Assembly: GCA_002737445.1 (NCBI GenBank)
Contig: NSIR01000002.1
Location: forward strand, 124,001-188,000
DNA length: 64,000 nt
Direction: 5' to 3'
Origin: Nitrosarchaeum sp.
GTDB taxonomy: Archaea; Thermoproteota; Nitrososphaeria; Nitrososphaerales; Nitrosopumilaceae
Shown here in pieces: positions 43,270-52,698 of this stretch; within the stretch, counting starts at the first letter, position 1; each line of letters starts with the position of its first letter. Below the pieces are notes generated by a model. It searched no databases, was not told the DNA's origin, and saw only the letters and a program-made list of their open reading frames with translations. Both the position numbers and the translations under genes were made by a program.

Positions 43270-43342
43270 AATCAAAAAAGCTAGTTAATCAGATTAAAAG
43301 CTTTTCAGAACAATAAAAAAGAAAAGAATGTGACTACTTAGC

Positions 43343-44119
43343 ATGGCCCTTACTGTATCGTCCTTATTTTCGGAAAGGAAAAATGATGTATTTGATGTCT
43401 TTGAGGCACTGCTAGAGACATTAGATAAAAATAATGAAAAATTGCAAGAAGGGGACGTCATAGTAATATCAACAAAATACATTTCCAATTCTCAGGGAAG
43501 ATTAATCAATATAGAAAATGTCAAAGCATCAAAAGAAGGAATTGAGGTTTCCAAAAAATTTCAAATGAAAGCTGAAATTGCAGAAATAATTTTGAGAGAA
43601 TCAGATAAAATTTTTGGCGGAATTGCAGGTTTTGTAATTACTTCAGCTGACAACATAATGGCTCCAAATGCAGGAATTGATAAATCAAATGCAAAAAAAG
43701 GAAAATTAATTCTGTATCCAAAAAATCCATATCTAATTGCCGAACAAATAAAAAGAAAAGTTTTTTTAAAATTCTTAATTCACATTGGAGTTATTTTAGT
43801 AGATAGTAGATTAATGCCATCACGTATAGGAACATCCGGTGTTGCAGTATCATGTGCGGGAATTGAACCAGTGTTAGATATGAGAGCTGAAAAAGATCTT
43901 GACGGAAATCCGTTAAAGGTAACTTTTCAAGCTGTTGTAGATAATCTTGCAACCATAGCAAATCACAAAATGGGTGAGGCTGCAGAATCAAAACCATTTG
44001 CAATTGTTAGAGATTCAGGTGCAAAACTTACAGATCGAAAAATAAATCCAACTGAAACTGCAATATCACCAGATCAATGTGTGTATGTTAGAGGTTTAAC
44101 AAATCCAACAAATAATTAG
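43343..44119 (+). CDS. cofE: Coenzyme F420:L-glutamate ligase CofE
   Basis: 258 residues: LQEGDVIVISTKYISNSQGRLI, GGIAGFVITSADNIMAPNAGIDKSN, VILVDSRLMPSRIGTSGVAVSCAGIEP and GAKLTDRKINPT. It adds glutamates to F420-0 with GTP, so the organism makes F420. No cofC, cofG or cofH lies nearby. ATG start. A flavin-type enzyme at 15170 may use the cofactor. Confidence 0.95.
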   Translation: MALTVSSLFSERKNDVFDVFEALLETLDKNNEKLQEGDVIVISTKYISNSQGRLINIENVKASKEGIEVSKKFQMKAEIAEIILRESDKIFGGIAGFVITSADNIMAPNAGIDKSNAKKGKLILYPKNPYLIAEQIKRKVFLKFLIHIGVILVDSRLMPSRIGTSGVAVSCAGIEPVLDMRAEKDLDGNPLKVTFQAVVDNLATIANHKMGEAAESKPFAIVRDSGAKLTDRKINPTETAISPDQCVYVRGLTNPTNN

Positions 44120-44166
44120 AATTTTAATTAATTCTCCTTTAAATAGAGGTTTTTTTAGACGAGTTT

Positions 44167-44715
44167 ATGGAATACCTGACAAAATATCCCAAAACAATTT
44201 CATTTCTAGATGGCTTAAAACATGATATCAGAGTAGATCGTAAAGGAGTAGAGCAACTTCACATTGTAGTTAAAAAAAGCTTTGATGAATTAATGCAAAT
44301 TTTTACTTTGGAAGGATTTACCAAAGTAAAATTAGAACATAAACAACCAAATCAAATCGGAAATGGTTTGAATCTTAAATTAAAAAAACCTTGGGAAATG
44401 CATGTGCGAATGGTAGATTTGAAAAAAGGATTAATTGGCATACATGCAGAGGTCGAAGTTTCAAGAGATTATCTTCAACACCTAGTATCACAAAGAACAC
44501 CAATAGTTTACGAAGTAGAAGAAATATTGAAAAAATACCAAGTAGATTATAAAATATGGCATGATGAAATCAAAAAAAATGTTAATGTTATTTTTGATAA
44601 TTATAAAGTAAAGCTTGCCACACCTGGAATTCCAGTTTTTGCATGGAAACCAATGTTATTTGTGATTGGGACCATTTGTATTTTCTACTTGTGGAAATTT
44701 CTCAATACCATTTAA
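44167..44715 (+). CDS. Tail-anchored protein of unknown function
   Basis: 182 residues. A soluble, mixed alpha/beta domain of about 155 residues (MHVRMVDLKKGLIGIHAEVEVSRDYLQHL) ends with one membrane helix at about 160-178 (WKPMLFVIGTICIFYLWKFL), so the domain faces the cytoplasm and the tail anchors it. No known domain. It follows CofE by 48 bp; a link is not proven. Confidence 0.72.
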   Translation: MEYLTKYPKTISFLDGLKHDIRVDRKGVEQLHIVVKKSFDELMQIFTLEGFTKVKLEHKQPNQIGNGLNLKLKKPWEMHVRMVDLKKGLIGIHAEVEVSRDYLQHLVSQRTPIVYEVEEILKKYQVDYKIWHDEIKKNVNVIFDNYKVKLATPGIPVFAWKPMLFVIGTICIFYLWKFLNTI

Positions 44716-44741
44716 AATAATTAAAAAAATAAAATAGATTA

Positions 44742-45071
44742 CTATACGCCCAAAGTTTCGTCTTTAGTTAATTCAAGATAGACTTTATCGCCTACAGATA
44801 ATCCCATTTCTTTGTATTCATGCATCTCAAGTTTTAGTTGGGTTACACCACTTTGCATATTCATTCCACCACCCATTCCAGAAAACATTTTGTTAAGATC
44901 CTTCATCATATCATTCATGTTGCTAAATCCCATAACTTTTGGGGCACCAAATGCTGATGGAGTACTAGTTGTTCCTTCTTTAAGGTCCTTAATGGAAGAT
45001 AGGGAGACAATAACATATGGTGCACCATCAGGTGCAGCATCGATACTTCTTACTACAAATTCCTTTTTCAT
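44742..45071 (-). CDS. Small beta-rich protein with Met/Gly-rich loop, unknown
   Basis: 109 residues. The N-terminal strands KKEFVVRSIDAAPDGAPYVIVSLSS are followed by a loop rich in M, N and G (NMNDMMKDLNKMFSGMGGGMNMQSG) and a C-terminal LKLEMHEYKEMGLSVGDKVYLEL strand set. Likely a small OB- or barrel-like domain. Neither substrate nor partner is indicated. Start ATG at 45071. Confidence 0.7.
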   Translation of the reverse strand: MKKEFVVRSIDAAPDGAPYVIVSLSSIKDLKEGTTSTPSAFGAPKVMGFSNMNDMMKDLNKMFSGMGGGMNMQSGVTQLKLEMHEYKEMGLSVGDKVYLELTKDETLGV

Positions 45072-45171
45072 TAGACATGATTTTTTACTCTATAATTTTA
45101 ATTTTGATGAAGAACTAGGCTTACTTTGGTAAATTTGAAGATTTAATTACAATTTTCACAATTCCAATTTA

Positions 45172-45708
45172 GTGAATGATGTAAATCTAAAAATTTCCTT
45201 ACAATATTATGGAATATCACCATGGGAAATTGAAGTAATTTATGGATATTTGAATTCTAAATTTGTGATTATTCAAGAGGAAATTGAAGTAAACGATGAT
45301 GATTTTGTAAGTTTTTTAAATTTAGATATACCATTAGCATTTAATGAAGAATTTTTTAGGTGGCTAGAGTTTAAAAATTGGGAAAAAATAAAAGCGGTTT
45401 TCAAAGAAATGAAAAGACGAAGAGGTTCAGGAAATGCCTTGAAAATAGTAATTAATTTTTCAGGAAAACCAAAAATAATTTTTATGCTAGATGTTCAAGA
45501 TAAATTATGGTTTGATAATGCAATTGAAAAAATTGATTTTGTATTAGAATTACTTCCATACCACCTAAATCCAGAAAAATTACCTTTGGACATTGTAGAA
45601 ATAATTTATAAATTTGATCCAGAATCAGTTAGATGGCGTATTAATACTGCGAAATCAGAAAATAAAAAATATATGTTTAGAGGAGACACTTGGAATATAA
45701 TTAATTAA
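45172..45708 (+). CDS. Hypothetical protein, 178 aa
   Basis: GTG start. Acidic N-terminus, then a helical middle with WEKIKAVFKEMKRRRGSGNALK, then strands (KIVINFSGKPKIIFMLDVQDKLWFD) and a helical end. No motif is recognised. It is convergent with the gene at 45701, overlapping by 8 bp. Confidence 0.7.
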   Translation: MNDVNLKISLQYYGISPWEIEVIYGYLNSKFVIIQEEIEVNDDDFVSFLNLDIPLAFNEEFFRWLEFKNWEKIKAVFKEMKRRRGSGNALKIVINFSGKPKIIFMLDVQDKLWFDNAIEKIDFVLELLPYHLNPEKLPLDIVEIIYKFDPESVRWRINTAKSENKKYMFRGDTWNIIN

Positions 45709-46135
45709 GATCTTTTTGAAGGGGCTCAAGCAAACTGTGTAATTCTTTGTATTTTGATTCTAAAAATTCTAGAGCATCATCCAGTTTTTTTGATTTACCA
45801 TATTTGTATCGAATTAATTCACGATGATGCCAAAATGTTTTTCCATTTTCTACAGATATAGTTGTAAAATAATCAGATCCTTTCAATGTGTCTGGAATTT
45901 TAACATCGTATGGAAAAAGTAATTCAACAATAAACCATTCATCACCATCAGGATAATCAGACCCAGTATCAACATCAAAAAATATATGAAGTAAATCCGA
46001 TTGCATTAAGCCATAGTCGTTTATAGAAGGATGTTTAATCGCTGATTTTTTAAAATCAAGATTTATCAATTGTGGCTCAAAAAAACCACTTATAATTGAT
46101 TTTCTAAATATTTTATTTACTTCACTTATGTTCAA
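45701..46135 (-). CDS. Hypothetical protein, 144 aa
   Basis: TTG start at 46135. A DxDTGSDYPDGDEWFIVELLFPYDVKIP stretch suggests a small beta domain with acidic loops, then a helical tail rich in K/E (LDDALEFLESKYKELHSLLEPLQKDLN). No family recognised. It sits upstream of the OFOR pair in the opposite sense of transcription order, separated by 54 bp. Confidence 0.65.
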   Translation of the reverse strand: MNISEVNKIFRKSIISGFFEPQLINLDFKKSAIKHPSINDYGLMQSDLLHIFFDVDTGSDYPDGDEWFIVELLFPYDVKIPDTLKGSDYFTTISVENGKTFWHHRELIRYKYGKSKKLDDALEFLESKYKELHSLLEPLQKDLN

Positions 46136-46189
46136 CAGTAAGATGAATTAAGAATAAACTACTCTATAACTCATTAGGCTCAAACTGTT

Positions 46190-47152
46190 CTAAACTCTTA
46201 GAGAATCAAGAATTTCTGAAACATCAGTTGTAGGTAATCCGTTTTCTGAAATCTTTTGTTTTGCGGGAGGGTTTTCAAGATAATTTGGAATTTTATCAGT
46301 AATTCGAGTTGAATATTCTGAAATTGTTTCATTTTGGTAAAAAACACCCGTGGGTATTTTATTTCCCCATTCAAGGGATTTCATCATGGCTTGAGATATT
46401 TTTTCATTAATTTCTTTCTCACTATCATAATGCACTATAGGATCAAAAGAAGTATCTTCAAGTTTATAGATTCTAGAATGTCTGTCCATAGATTCCTGTG
46501 CTAAATCAATTCCGGCATACCAATCTCTAGTATTGATATCATTGTAAGTTGGACATGGTTGTAACACATCAAGAAAAGATAGACCTTTGTGATTAACTGC
46601 TTTTATTATCAAATCTTTCAAATGTTTAACATCGTATGAATAACCACGTGCAACAAATGTAAAACCACTTACTACTGCCAATCCTATAGGATTTACATTG
46701 TAATTTGTATTTGGTGATGGAAGTGATTTTGTTTTCTCACCTAATCTTAAAGTTGGTGAGGCTTGCCCTTTGGTTAAACCGTACACACCATTATCAAATA
46801 TAATGTAAGTCATGTCAACATTACGTCTACCAGCTGCAACAAAATGACCAGCCCCTATTCCCAATCCATCACCATCGCCACCAACTGCAATTACAGTCAT
46901 CTCAGGATTTGCAAGTTTTCCACCCTGGGCAAAAGTCAGAACTCTTCCGTGTAATGTATGGACACCAAATGTGTTGATAAAATGAGAAGTCTTTCCAGAA
47001 CATCCAATACCTGAAAAAATTGTTGCTTTATCACGTTCTATTCCCATTTCAGCTAATGCCATTTGTAATGCATTTACTATTCCAAAGTCACCACATCCAG
47101 GACACCAGTCATTGTGAACTTCAGTTTTGTAATCAGCTAGTTTAAGCGCCAT
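46190..47152 (-). CDS. korB: 2-oxoacid:ferredoxin oxidoreductase, beta subunit
   Basis: 320 residues with cluster/TPP motifs: [10 protein letters not shown] (C17, C20), [19 protein letters not shown] for TPP-Mg, and the C-terminal CPTYND loop. It pairs with the fused gamma-alpha subunit encoded upstream, which it overlaps by 11 bp. The complex oxidises 2-oxoacids (pyruvate or 2-oxoglutarate) to CoA esters, reducing ferredoxin. Substrate is not decided here. Confidence 0.94.
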   Translation of the reverse strand: MALKLADYKTEVHNDWCPGCGDFGIVNALQMALAEMGIERDKATIFSGIGCSGKTSHFINTFGVHTLHGRVLTFAQGGKLANPEMTVIAVGGDGDGLGIGAGHFVAAGRRNVDMTYIIFDNGVYGLTKGQASPTLRLGEKTKSLPSPNTNYNVNPIGLAVVSGFTFVARGYSYDVKHLKDLIIKAVNHKGLSFLDVLQPCPTYNDINTRDWYAGIDLAQESMDRHSRIYKLEDTSFDPIVHYDSEKEINEKISQAMMKSLEWGNKIPTGVFYQNETISEYSTRITDKIPNYLENPPAKQKISENGLPTTDVSEILDSLRV

Positions 47153-49052
47153 GATTTAGAACCTCTCTTTTGTTTGCTTTATTTTCAACTATCTTTTTTA
47201 AAGAATCATAAATTTCAGTACAAGTCATACCCCTTCCAGTATATTTGAGTATAAAATAATCTATGTCACGAGTAATATTTTGCTTAAAGATTTTACCTAA
47301 TTGTCCTGAATAGTTTGCTTCAATGTCAATGATTGTTTTTGTATCTTTTAGAAGAGATTTCACATATTCAGTTGGAAAAGGATGAATTAATTTAATTTGA
47401 ATAAAACCAATATTGATTCCCTCTCGTTTAAGCATTGAAATAGCATCCAAGATTGGACCTTTTGTAGAACCCCATGAAATTATAGTATAATCATAAATTC
47501 CAAAGGAGATAACCTGTTCAATCTGTGGAATTCTTTTTATCACTAAATCTAATCGAGACATTCTCTTATCCATCATTTTGATTCGAAGTTCAGGATCTTC
47601 TGTAATATGACCAAATTCATCTGACTCATCACCAGTATTCCAAAATACACCATTATCCAATCCCAATCTAGAACGTGGAGAAATTCCATCATCAGTAAAA
47701 GCAAATCGTTTGTATTGTCCATTTACTTTATCTAATAAAAGACCCCTATCAATTGAAATTTTTTGAGAATCAAATTTTTTACATGTGATTATGGAACTTG
47801 AGAGAAATTTGTCCATCATGTGTATAACAGGAATTTGATACACATCTGCATAATTAAAACAATTTCCAGTATCATAGAAACTTTCTTCAATATCACCAGA
47901 CGCATAAACAATTTTTGGAAAATCACCATGTCCTGCATGCACTGCAAAAAGTAAATCATCTTGTCCATGTCGAGTTGGAAGACCAGTTGAGGGTCCACTT
48001 CGTTGATACAAAGTAATTACAATTGGAACCTCGTTAATTCCAGCCCAACCAAGAGATTCAGCCATTAATGCAAATCCAGGTCCAGAAGTAGATGTTGAAG
48101 CACGGGTTCCAGTTAGTGCTGCACCAATCATCATACCCATCGCAGATATTTCATCTTCAGTTTGAATTACGATTGTTGAACCAGGTCGATCATTTTGAAT
48201 TTGTAAAAGTTCGTGGGATTCTAGATATACACTTTCATCAGATGCGGGAGTGATTGGATAGTATGATTGGAATCTACAACCGCTAACCATTTTTCCAATT
48301 GAAGTTCCAAAATGACCCTGCACAAGAATGGTGTCTGGCTTTTTAGCAGTTCCAGTAAGAGCATATTGGAATGTATCAAATTTGGATTTAGCATAATCGT
48401 AAGCAAAATTTGCTGCTTTTATATTAATTTCTGCAATTTGGGGTTTTTTTGAAAATATAGAATTTATGGATTCAATTAAGGGTTCAAGCGGAGTTTTAGT
48501 TAATCCAAGGGATAAAGAAACAGCAAGTACGTTAAACAGTCGAATCAATCCTTTTAATTTTGGATTACCAGTTGCTTCTGACAGATCTGAAAGTAATTCT
48601 CTAAAAGATACGGGGTAAAGATTTACGCCATTTTCTTTTGCAAACTCAAGAGCACCTGCAATTGTAAAAGATTTATTTTTTGATTTCAATTCTTTGTGTA
48701 ATCTTTCTTTAAAGGGCTCATCAAGTGTATGCACTTCATCACTAGTCATCTTAACTAAATCAGAATCATAAATTATTCCACCGCCTTTAGAAACTTCATT
48801 AAAATGTCTGAAAATAGTTTCAGCATCAAATGAAACCATTAAATTTATTTCGCTAACATTTGAATGAATATCTTCATCAGAAATTCTAACTACAAAATAA
48901 CTATGATCTCCTTTAATGTTTGAATAAAATTCTCGCTTACCAAAAATTCCATAACCTAACTCAGCACAAACTTTAGAAAAAATATTGGCTCCTGAATCCA
49001 CTCCACTCCCCTGTGGTCCTCCAATTAACCAAGTAAAATCAGTAGACCCCAT
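47142..49052 (-). CDS. korA: 2-oxoacid:ferredoxin oxidoreductase, fused gamma-alpha subunit
   Basis: 636 residues. The gamma part begins [22 protein letters not shown]; the alpha part carries [18 protein letters not shown] near residue 273, [25 protein letters not shown], and [28 protein letters not shown]. The fusion is the two-subunit archaeal OFOR type. It is followed by korB with an overlap, so one operon. Start ATG at 49052. Confidence 0.94.
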   Translation of the reverse strand: MGSTDFTWLIGGPQGSGVDSGANIFSKVCAELGYGIFGKREFYSNIKGDHSYFVVRISDEDIHSNVSEINLMVSFDAETIFRHFNEVSKGGGIIYDSDLVKMTSDEVHTLDEPFKERLHKELKSKNKSFTIAGALEFAKENGVNLYPVSFRELLSDLSEATGNPKLKGLIRLFNVLAVSLSLGLTKTPLEPLIESINSIFSKKPQIAEINIKAANFAYDYAKSKFDTFQYALTGTAKKPDTILVQGHFGTSIGKMVSGCRFQSYYPITPASDESVYLESHELLQIQNDRPGSTIVIQTEDEISAMGMMIGAALTGTRASTSTSGPGFALMAESLGWAGINEVPIVITLYQRSGPSTGLPTRHGQDDLLFAVHAGHGDFPKIVYASGDIEESFYDTGNCFNYADVYQIPVIHMMDKFLSSSIITCKKFDSQKISIDRGLLLDKVNGQYKRFAFTDDGISPRSRLGLDNGVFWNTGDESDEFGHITEDPELRIKMMDKRMSRLDLVIKRIPQIEQVISFGIYDYTIISWGSTKGPILDAISMLKREGINIGFIQIKLIHPFPTEYVKSLLKDTKTIIDIEANYSGQLGKIFKQNITRDIDYFILKYTGRGMTCTEIYDSLKKIVENKANKREVLNHGA

Positions 49053-49101
49053 TTACGCTATTCTTATTTTTTGGACGTTAATAATACAATGCATAATTTT
49101 T

Positions 49102-49242
49102 CTAACCACCTGTAGCTGAATCAAATAATACACATTCACATTTATCACGTTCACCACAATAAGGACACACACAAACACATTTTTCAATTGAATTTCCACA
49201 TTCAATACAAATTGCAAATTCTTCCTCTTCAGTATTTGACAT
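49102..49242 (-). CDS. Cysteine-rich zinc-ribbon miniprotein (46 aa)
   Basis: ATG at 49242, TAG at 49104-49102. Eight cysteines in 46 residues: CIEC, then CVCVCPYC, then CEC (positions 12, 15, 22, 24, 26, 29, 35, 37). This could hold two zinc ions like a double ribbon or a small metallothionein. It is downstream of nothing on its strand and 49 bp before the OFOR start. Not a recognised family; the spacing of ligands and clean ORF support coding. Confidence 0.65.
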   Translation of the reverse strand: MSNTEEEEFAICIECGNSIEKCVCVCPYCGERDKCECVLFDSATGG

Positions 49243-49263
49243 CTTGATTATCTAGAAAGAAAT

Positions 49264-49274
49264 CGTATAAATGG
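49264..49274 (+). promoter_or_regulatory. TATA box for the gene at 49297
   Basis: GTATAAATGG is centred about 28 bp before the ATG at 49297, consistent with a leaderless message. Confidence 0.5.
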
Positions 49275-49296
49275 TTTAAGATAAAACTAATAGGTA

Positions 49297-50268
49297 ATGG
49301 AAAAAAAACAAGTTTTTCTCACCAGAACACTGCATAATTTTGCATTAAAAGAATTAAAAAAAAGATATAAAATTGAAATTCATTCAGGTAAAATTCCAAT
49401 TTCAAAAACAAAATTACAAGTAAAAATTCAAAATGTCGAAGGATTGATTTGTTTTCCATATGATAAAATCGACAGAAATTTAATAGATAATGCAAAAAAT
49501 CTGAAAGTAATTAGCACCTATAGTGTCGGTTTTGATCATATAGACATAGAATATGCAAAGATAAAGAAAATTCGTGTCGGACATACACCAGAAGTTCTTA
49601 CTAATGCGACAGCAGATCTGGCAATTTCTTTAATGTTGGATATTTTACGTAGAGTTTCAGAAGGGGATAGAATAATCAGAAGTGGCAAATGGTTGAAAAT
49701 TTATGGTGCATATGATTACGTTGGAACTGATCCTCAAGGTAAGACATTAGGAATTTTTGGATTAGGAAGAATTGGAAGCACACTAGCAAAAAGAGCTAAA
49801 TCATTTGACATGAAAATAATATATCATAGTAGAAACCCTGTTTCAAAAAATAAAGAAAAAAAATTAGGAGTAAAATATGTTAGTTTTAAAAAATTGATTA
49901 CTCAAAGCGATATAATTTCAATTCATGTCCCACATACAAAAGAAACTAATCAATTATTTAATATGAAAATTTTTAAAAAAATGAAAAAAACGGCAATTCT
50001 AATCAATACTGCACGAGGAAAAATAATAAATGAAAAAGATCTCATCATAGCATTAAATAAAAAAATTATTGGAGGTGCAGGTCTTGACGTATATGAATTA
50101 GAACCAATAAATAAAAAACATCCATTAACAAAGTTTGAAAATGTGATTTTAGCACCACATGTTGGTAGTTCCACTAAAGAAACAAGGAAAAAAATGGCAG
50201 AAATTACTATAAAAAATTTGAATCTTGGAATTAACGGAAAAAAACCAATCTACTCGGTTGGATACTAG
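49297..50268 (+). CDS. D-isomer-specific 2-hydroxyacid dehydrogenase
   Basis: 323 residues. NAD-binding GIFGLGRIGS, then catalytic R (NTARGKIINEKDL), E (GLDVYELEP) and H (LAPHVGSSTKE) are present, so it should be active. The family reduces glyoxylate, hydroxypyruvate or similar 2-ketoacids; the chain length suits glyoxylate/hydroxypyruvate reductase. Start ATG preceded by a TATA box. The neighbouring gene at 50349 is a tiny ORF; no operon partner is clear. Confidence 0.92.
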   Translation: MEKKQVFLTRTLHNFALKELKKRYKIEIHSGKIPISKTKLQVKIQNVEGLICFPYDKIDRNLIDNAKNLKVISTYSVGFDHIDIEYAKIKKIRVGHTPEVLTNATADLAISLMLDILRRVSEGDRIIRSGKWLKIYGAYDYVGTDPQGKTLGIFGLGRIGSTLAKRAKSFDMKIIYHSRNPVSKNKEKKLGVKYVSFKKLITQSDIISIHVPHTKETNQLFNMKIFKKMKKTAILINTARGKIINEKDLIIALNKKIIGGAGLDVYELEPINKKHPLTKFENVILAPHVGSSTKETRKKMAEITIKNLNLGINGKKPIYSVGY

Positions 50269-50316
50269 GAATTAGTTTGAATTTAGGCATAAATTACAAT
50301 AAGAAAAAATGTGAAG

Positions 50317-50328
50317 TTTTTATATAAA
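50317..50328 (+). promoter_or_regulatory. TATA box before the 29-aa ORF
   Basis: TTTTTATATAAA at 50317-50328, with its TATATAAA core centred about 24 bp before the TTG at 50349. It is one of the clearest TATA matches in the window and has no other gene to serve. Confidence 0.45.
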
Positions 50329-50348
50329 GAATATAAACGAATCACAGA

Positions 50349-50438
50349 TTGAAAAAATTCAAACACACAAATGAAGAATTAGAATTAGCTAAACAACAAA
50401 CTGAAAAAGATAAAAAGAAAAAGGAATTAGAACAGTAA
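50349..50438 (+). CDS. Possible 29-residue basic/acidic helical peptide
   Basis: TTG start at 50349, TAA at 50436. The peptide is nearly all K, E and Q in helix-forming order (KKFKHTNEELELAKQQTEKD, then KKKKELEQ). A good TATA box sits 24 bp upstream. The codon content would be unremarkable for chance AT-rich DNA, so coding is uncertain; the transcript could equally be a small RNA. Confidence 0.35.
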   Translation: MKKFKHTNEELELAKQQTEKDKKKKELEQ

Positions 50439-50473
50439 AAAAAATTCTCTAGTCATTTTCAAAAAATATTTTT

Positions 50474-50851
50474 TTAAAACTTTAATTTAGAACCATATTT
50501 TTCACATAATTTTTCATATATTTTTTTTCTGTCAAAATTGAGATTGTCACTGACATCATACATTTTTGTAAAAAATACACCCAAAATACGTTCTTTATTT
50601 TGATCGAAAAATTGAACACTAAAACTTGTACGAATTAATTTTTTTTCTTCAATAAATTCACCAGTTTGAATCAATTCAGAGTTAATGTGCATGTGAGCAG
50701 GTCCATCGTTACTACCAACCGTAATCCATTTTTCTTTCTGCTTAATTTCTAAAGAATGACCTTGAATTTCAGATACTGCAGCGCCATTTTTAATAATAAA
50801 TAAGACATCTTCAATTTTTAACAGATCGGATAAAATATCTAAAAGCAACAT
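50474..50851 (-). CDS. Small protein with faint ChuX/HutX-like pattern
   Basis: 125 residues: GPAHMHINSELI and FSVQFFDQNKERILGVFFTKMYD. The second half weakly resembles ChuX/HutX heme-utilisation proteins (SVQFF...). The heme-ligand positions cannot be confirmed. It is on the same strand as the 91-aa gene upstream (50882) with 30 bp between, so perhaps one operon. The function should be treated as unknown. Confidence 0.55.
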   Translation of the reverse strand: MLLLDILSDLLKIEDVLFIIKNGAAVSEIQGHSLEIKQKEKWITVGSNDGPAHMHINSELIQTGEFIEEKKLIRTSFSVQFFDQNKERILGVFFTKMYDVSDNLNFDRKKIYEKLCEKYGSKLKF

Positions 50852-50881
50852 AAGTAAATTATAAAGAAATCATTTTAATTT

Positions 50882-51157
50882 TTAGGTATATTTTGTATCT
50901 AATTGAACAAAATCATCAGGATCACCATGTATGCAGTCAGTACCAACTGATTTTAGTGGTGAAAAACTGATTTTTCCATCTGGTAATTTGTCTTGACTTT
51001 GAAGAAATTGAATTTTTCCTGAAACTATTTCTTTATGTTTGGTACATGTAACTCCAACCATGTATTCATCCCTTTCAACCAGGACAGAAACTACAAATTC
51101 TGGAGGATTAACACATTGTTTCCCAGTTTCCAAAATAGAACATCTATCAGGCAACAT
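50882..51157 (-). CDS. Small cysteine-containing protein, possible zinc site
   Basis: 91 residues. Near the start C6-x8-C15 and further on C38-x2-H41 (CSILETGKQC, CTKH) could bind one zinc ion, a common layout in small treble-clef domains. A CIHGDPDD stretch follows. No domain name can be given. It is upstream of the 125-aa gene on the same strand and divergent from the FAD oxidase at 51215. Confidence 0.6.
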   Translation of the reverse strand: MLPDRCSILETGKQCVNPPEFVVSVLVERDEYMVGVTCTKHKEIVSGKIQFLQSQDKLPDGKISFSPLKSVGTDCIHGDPDDFVQLDTKYT

Positions 51158-51214
51158 AATTAAAACTCAGATTTTATATGATATTAATATTGATGGATCT
51201 CAAATAAGAGTCGA

Positions 51215-52525
51215 TTGTCTCAAGATTATGATCTAGTAATTATTGGTGGAGGAATATTAGGCACTTCCATTGCATATTTTCTTAGTTTTCTAAATAAAAC
51301 AAAAAAAATTGCAGTGATTGAACAAGCACATAAGGTAGCATTTCATGCAAGCAGTAGAAATACAGGAAAAGTTCATGCCCCTTATCTTTACAATCCTGAA
51401 ACCAAGAAAATTTTTGCAAAGACATCATTTCATGGATATGAAATGTTGGAAACGTATTCCAAACTAAAAAATTTATCATTTAAAAAAGATGGTGTTTTAG
51501 AAGTATCTCTAGATGAAAATGGAACAAAAATACTAGAGAAATATTTGAAATGGGGAAAACAAAATGGATTACAAGATACTGATATCAAATTAATAGATAA
51601 AAACGAATTAAAAAAAATAGAGCCAGAGATAAAATGTGAATCTGCACTCTATGTTTACAAAGATGCGTCTACAGATTATTCAAAATTGACTAGTATGGTA
51701 ATGAACGATAGTGTCAACAACGGAATAAATTTCATGCTAGATACAAAAGTTACCAATATTAAAAAAATTGATGGTAAATGGAAAATCACATTAAATAATA
51801 ATTATGAAATTTTTGCAAATTTTCTGATTAATGCCGCAGGAGGCGAAGCGATAGATATTGCACACAAAACAGGTGTTGCAGAAAAACTAACAGATGTTCA
51901 TTTTAGGGGAGAATATTGGAAAACGCCTAAGGAATACAACAATTTGACAAAAACTAGTGTGTATTCAGTACCAGAATATCCAGATTATCCATTTTTAGAT
52001 CCACATTGGATTATCAGAGTTGATGGAAATTGTGAGATTGGACCAAATGCACTACCGGTGTTTAGTCCATACGGATATAATAAAAGTGAAAACATAAAAC
52101 AATTCATTCCAAAAATGTTAGAGATGTTGAGATCAGGTGCTAGAAAGACAATATTAGATAAACAGTTTCAAGAACTTGCAATAAATGAAATAAGAACAGC
52201 AATGTCAAAATCCACAATGATCAATAGAGTCAAACAATTCTTACCAAAAATAAATATAGAAAAAATCACAGAAAGAGGAATTGCAGGAATTAGATCTTCA
52301 GTAATAAATGAAGATGGAAAATTTGTTCCAGATGTAATTTTGCAAGAAGATTCAATGGCATTTCATATTTTGAATTATAACTCTCCCGGAGCTACTGGTG
52401 CGTTACCATTTTCGGCATACATTGTAAATCATTTGAGCAATCATGGGATATTTCAAAATGAAAATTTAGATGCACAGTGTGGACCTTGGAAATTTAGCAA
52501 GATAATTGAAAATATCACATTTTAG
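51215..52525 (+). CDS. FAD-dependent oxidoreductase, L-2-hydroxyglutarate oxidase-like
   Basis: 436 residues of the DAO fold: DYDLVIIGGGILGTSIAYFLS binds FAD; ASSRNTGKVHAP near residue 44 and the GIAGIRSSVINEDGKFVPDVI and NSPGATGALPFSAY segments match LhgO/YgaF. It oxidises L-2-hydroxyglutarate or a similar 2-hydroxyacid. TTG start. Followed by tRNA-Ser in the opposite direction. Substrate is inferred from family only. Confidence 0.85.
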   Translation: MSQDYDLVIIGGGILGTSIAYFLSFLNKTKKIAVIEQAHKVAFHASSRNTGKVHAPYLYNPETKKIFAKTSFHGYEMLETYSKLKNLSFKKDGVLEVSLDENGTKILEKYLKWGKQNGLQDTDIKLIDKNELKKIEPEIKCESALYVYKDASTDYSKLTSMVMNDSVNNGINFMLDTKVTNIKKIDGKWKITLNNNYEIFANFLINAAGGEAIDIAHKTGVAEKLTDVHFRGEYWKTPKEYNNLTKTSVYSVPEYPDYPFLDPHWIIRVDGNCEIGPNALPVFSPYGYNKSENIKQFIPKMLEMLRSGARKTILDKQFQELAINEIRTAMSKSTMINRVKQFLPKINIEKITERGIAGIRSSVINEDGKFVPDVILQEDSMAFHILNYNSPGATGALPFSAYIVNHLSNHGIFQNENLDAQCGPWKFSKIIENITF

Positions 52526-52532
52526 AAAATGG

Positions 52533-52630
52533 CGCCGGGAGGGAGATTTGAACTCCCGTTCCCTTTCGAGAACGCGCTTTATGGTAAATTATTTCCAGGC
52601 GCGCGCCCTACCAGGCTAGGCGACCCCGGC
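52533..52630 (-). tRNA. tRNA-Ser (anticodon GGA) with a 14-nt intron
   Basis: Acceptor GCCGGGG pairs with TCCCGGC (one G-U), discriminator G. Anticodon stem CGCGC/GCGCG encloses CTGGAA, a 14-nt insertion, then A; anticodon GGA reads TCC and TCT. The intron is at 52579-52592, just after position 37, the canonical archaeal site. The long variable arm TTCTC-GAAA-GGGAA is diagnostic of serine tRNA. T arm GGGAG-TTCAAAT-CTCCC. Splicing would need EndA, one subunit of which is at 20769. Confidence 0.93.
52579..52592 (-). other. tRNA-Ser intron
   Basis: 14 nt, ATAATTTACCATAA on the minus strand, between positions 37 and 38 of tRNA-Ser. Exact borders could shift by one base, because the flanking A residues repeat. 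Confidence 0.75.
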
Positions 52631-52698
52631 ACATGTCTTTGGACAATGTAATTCGGGAAAATTTGAATATATATTGTGTTAGTTGAAATCACAAAAAA

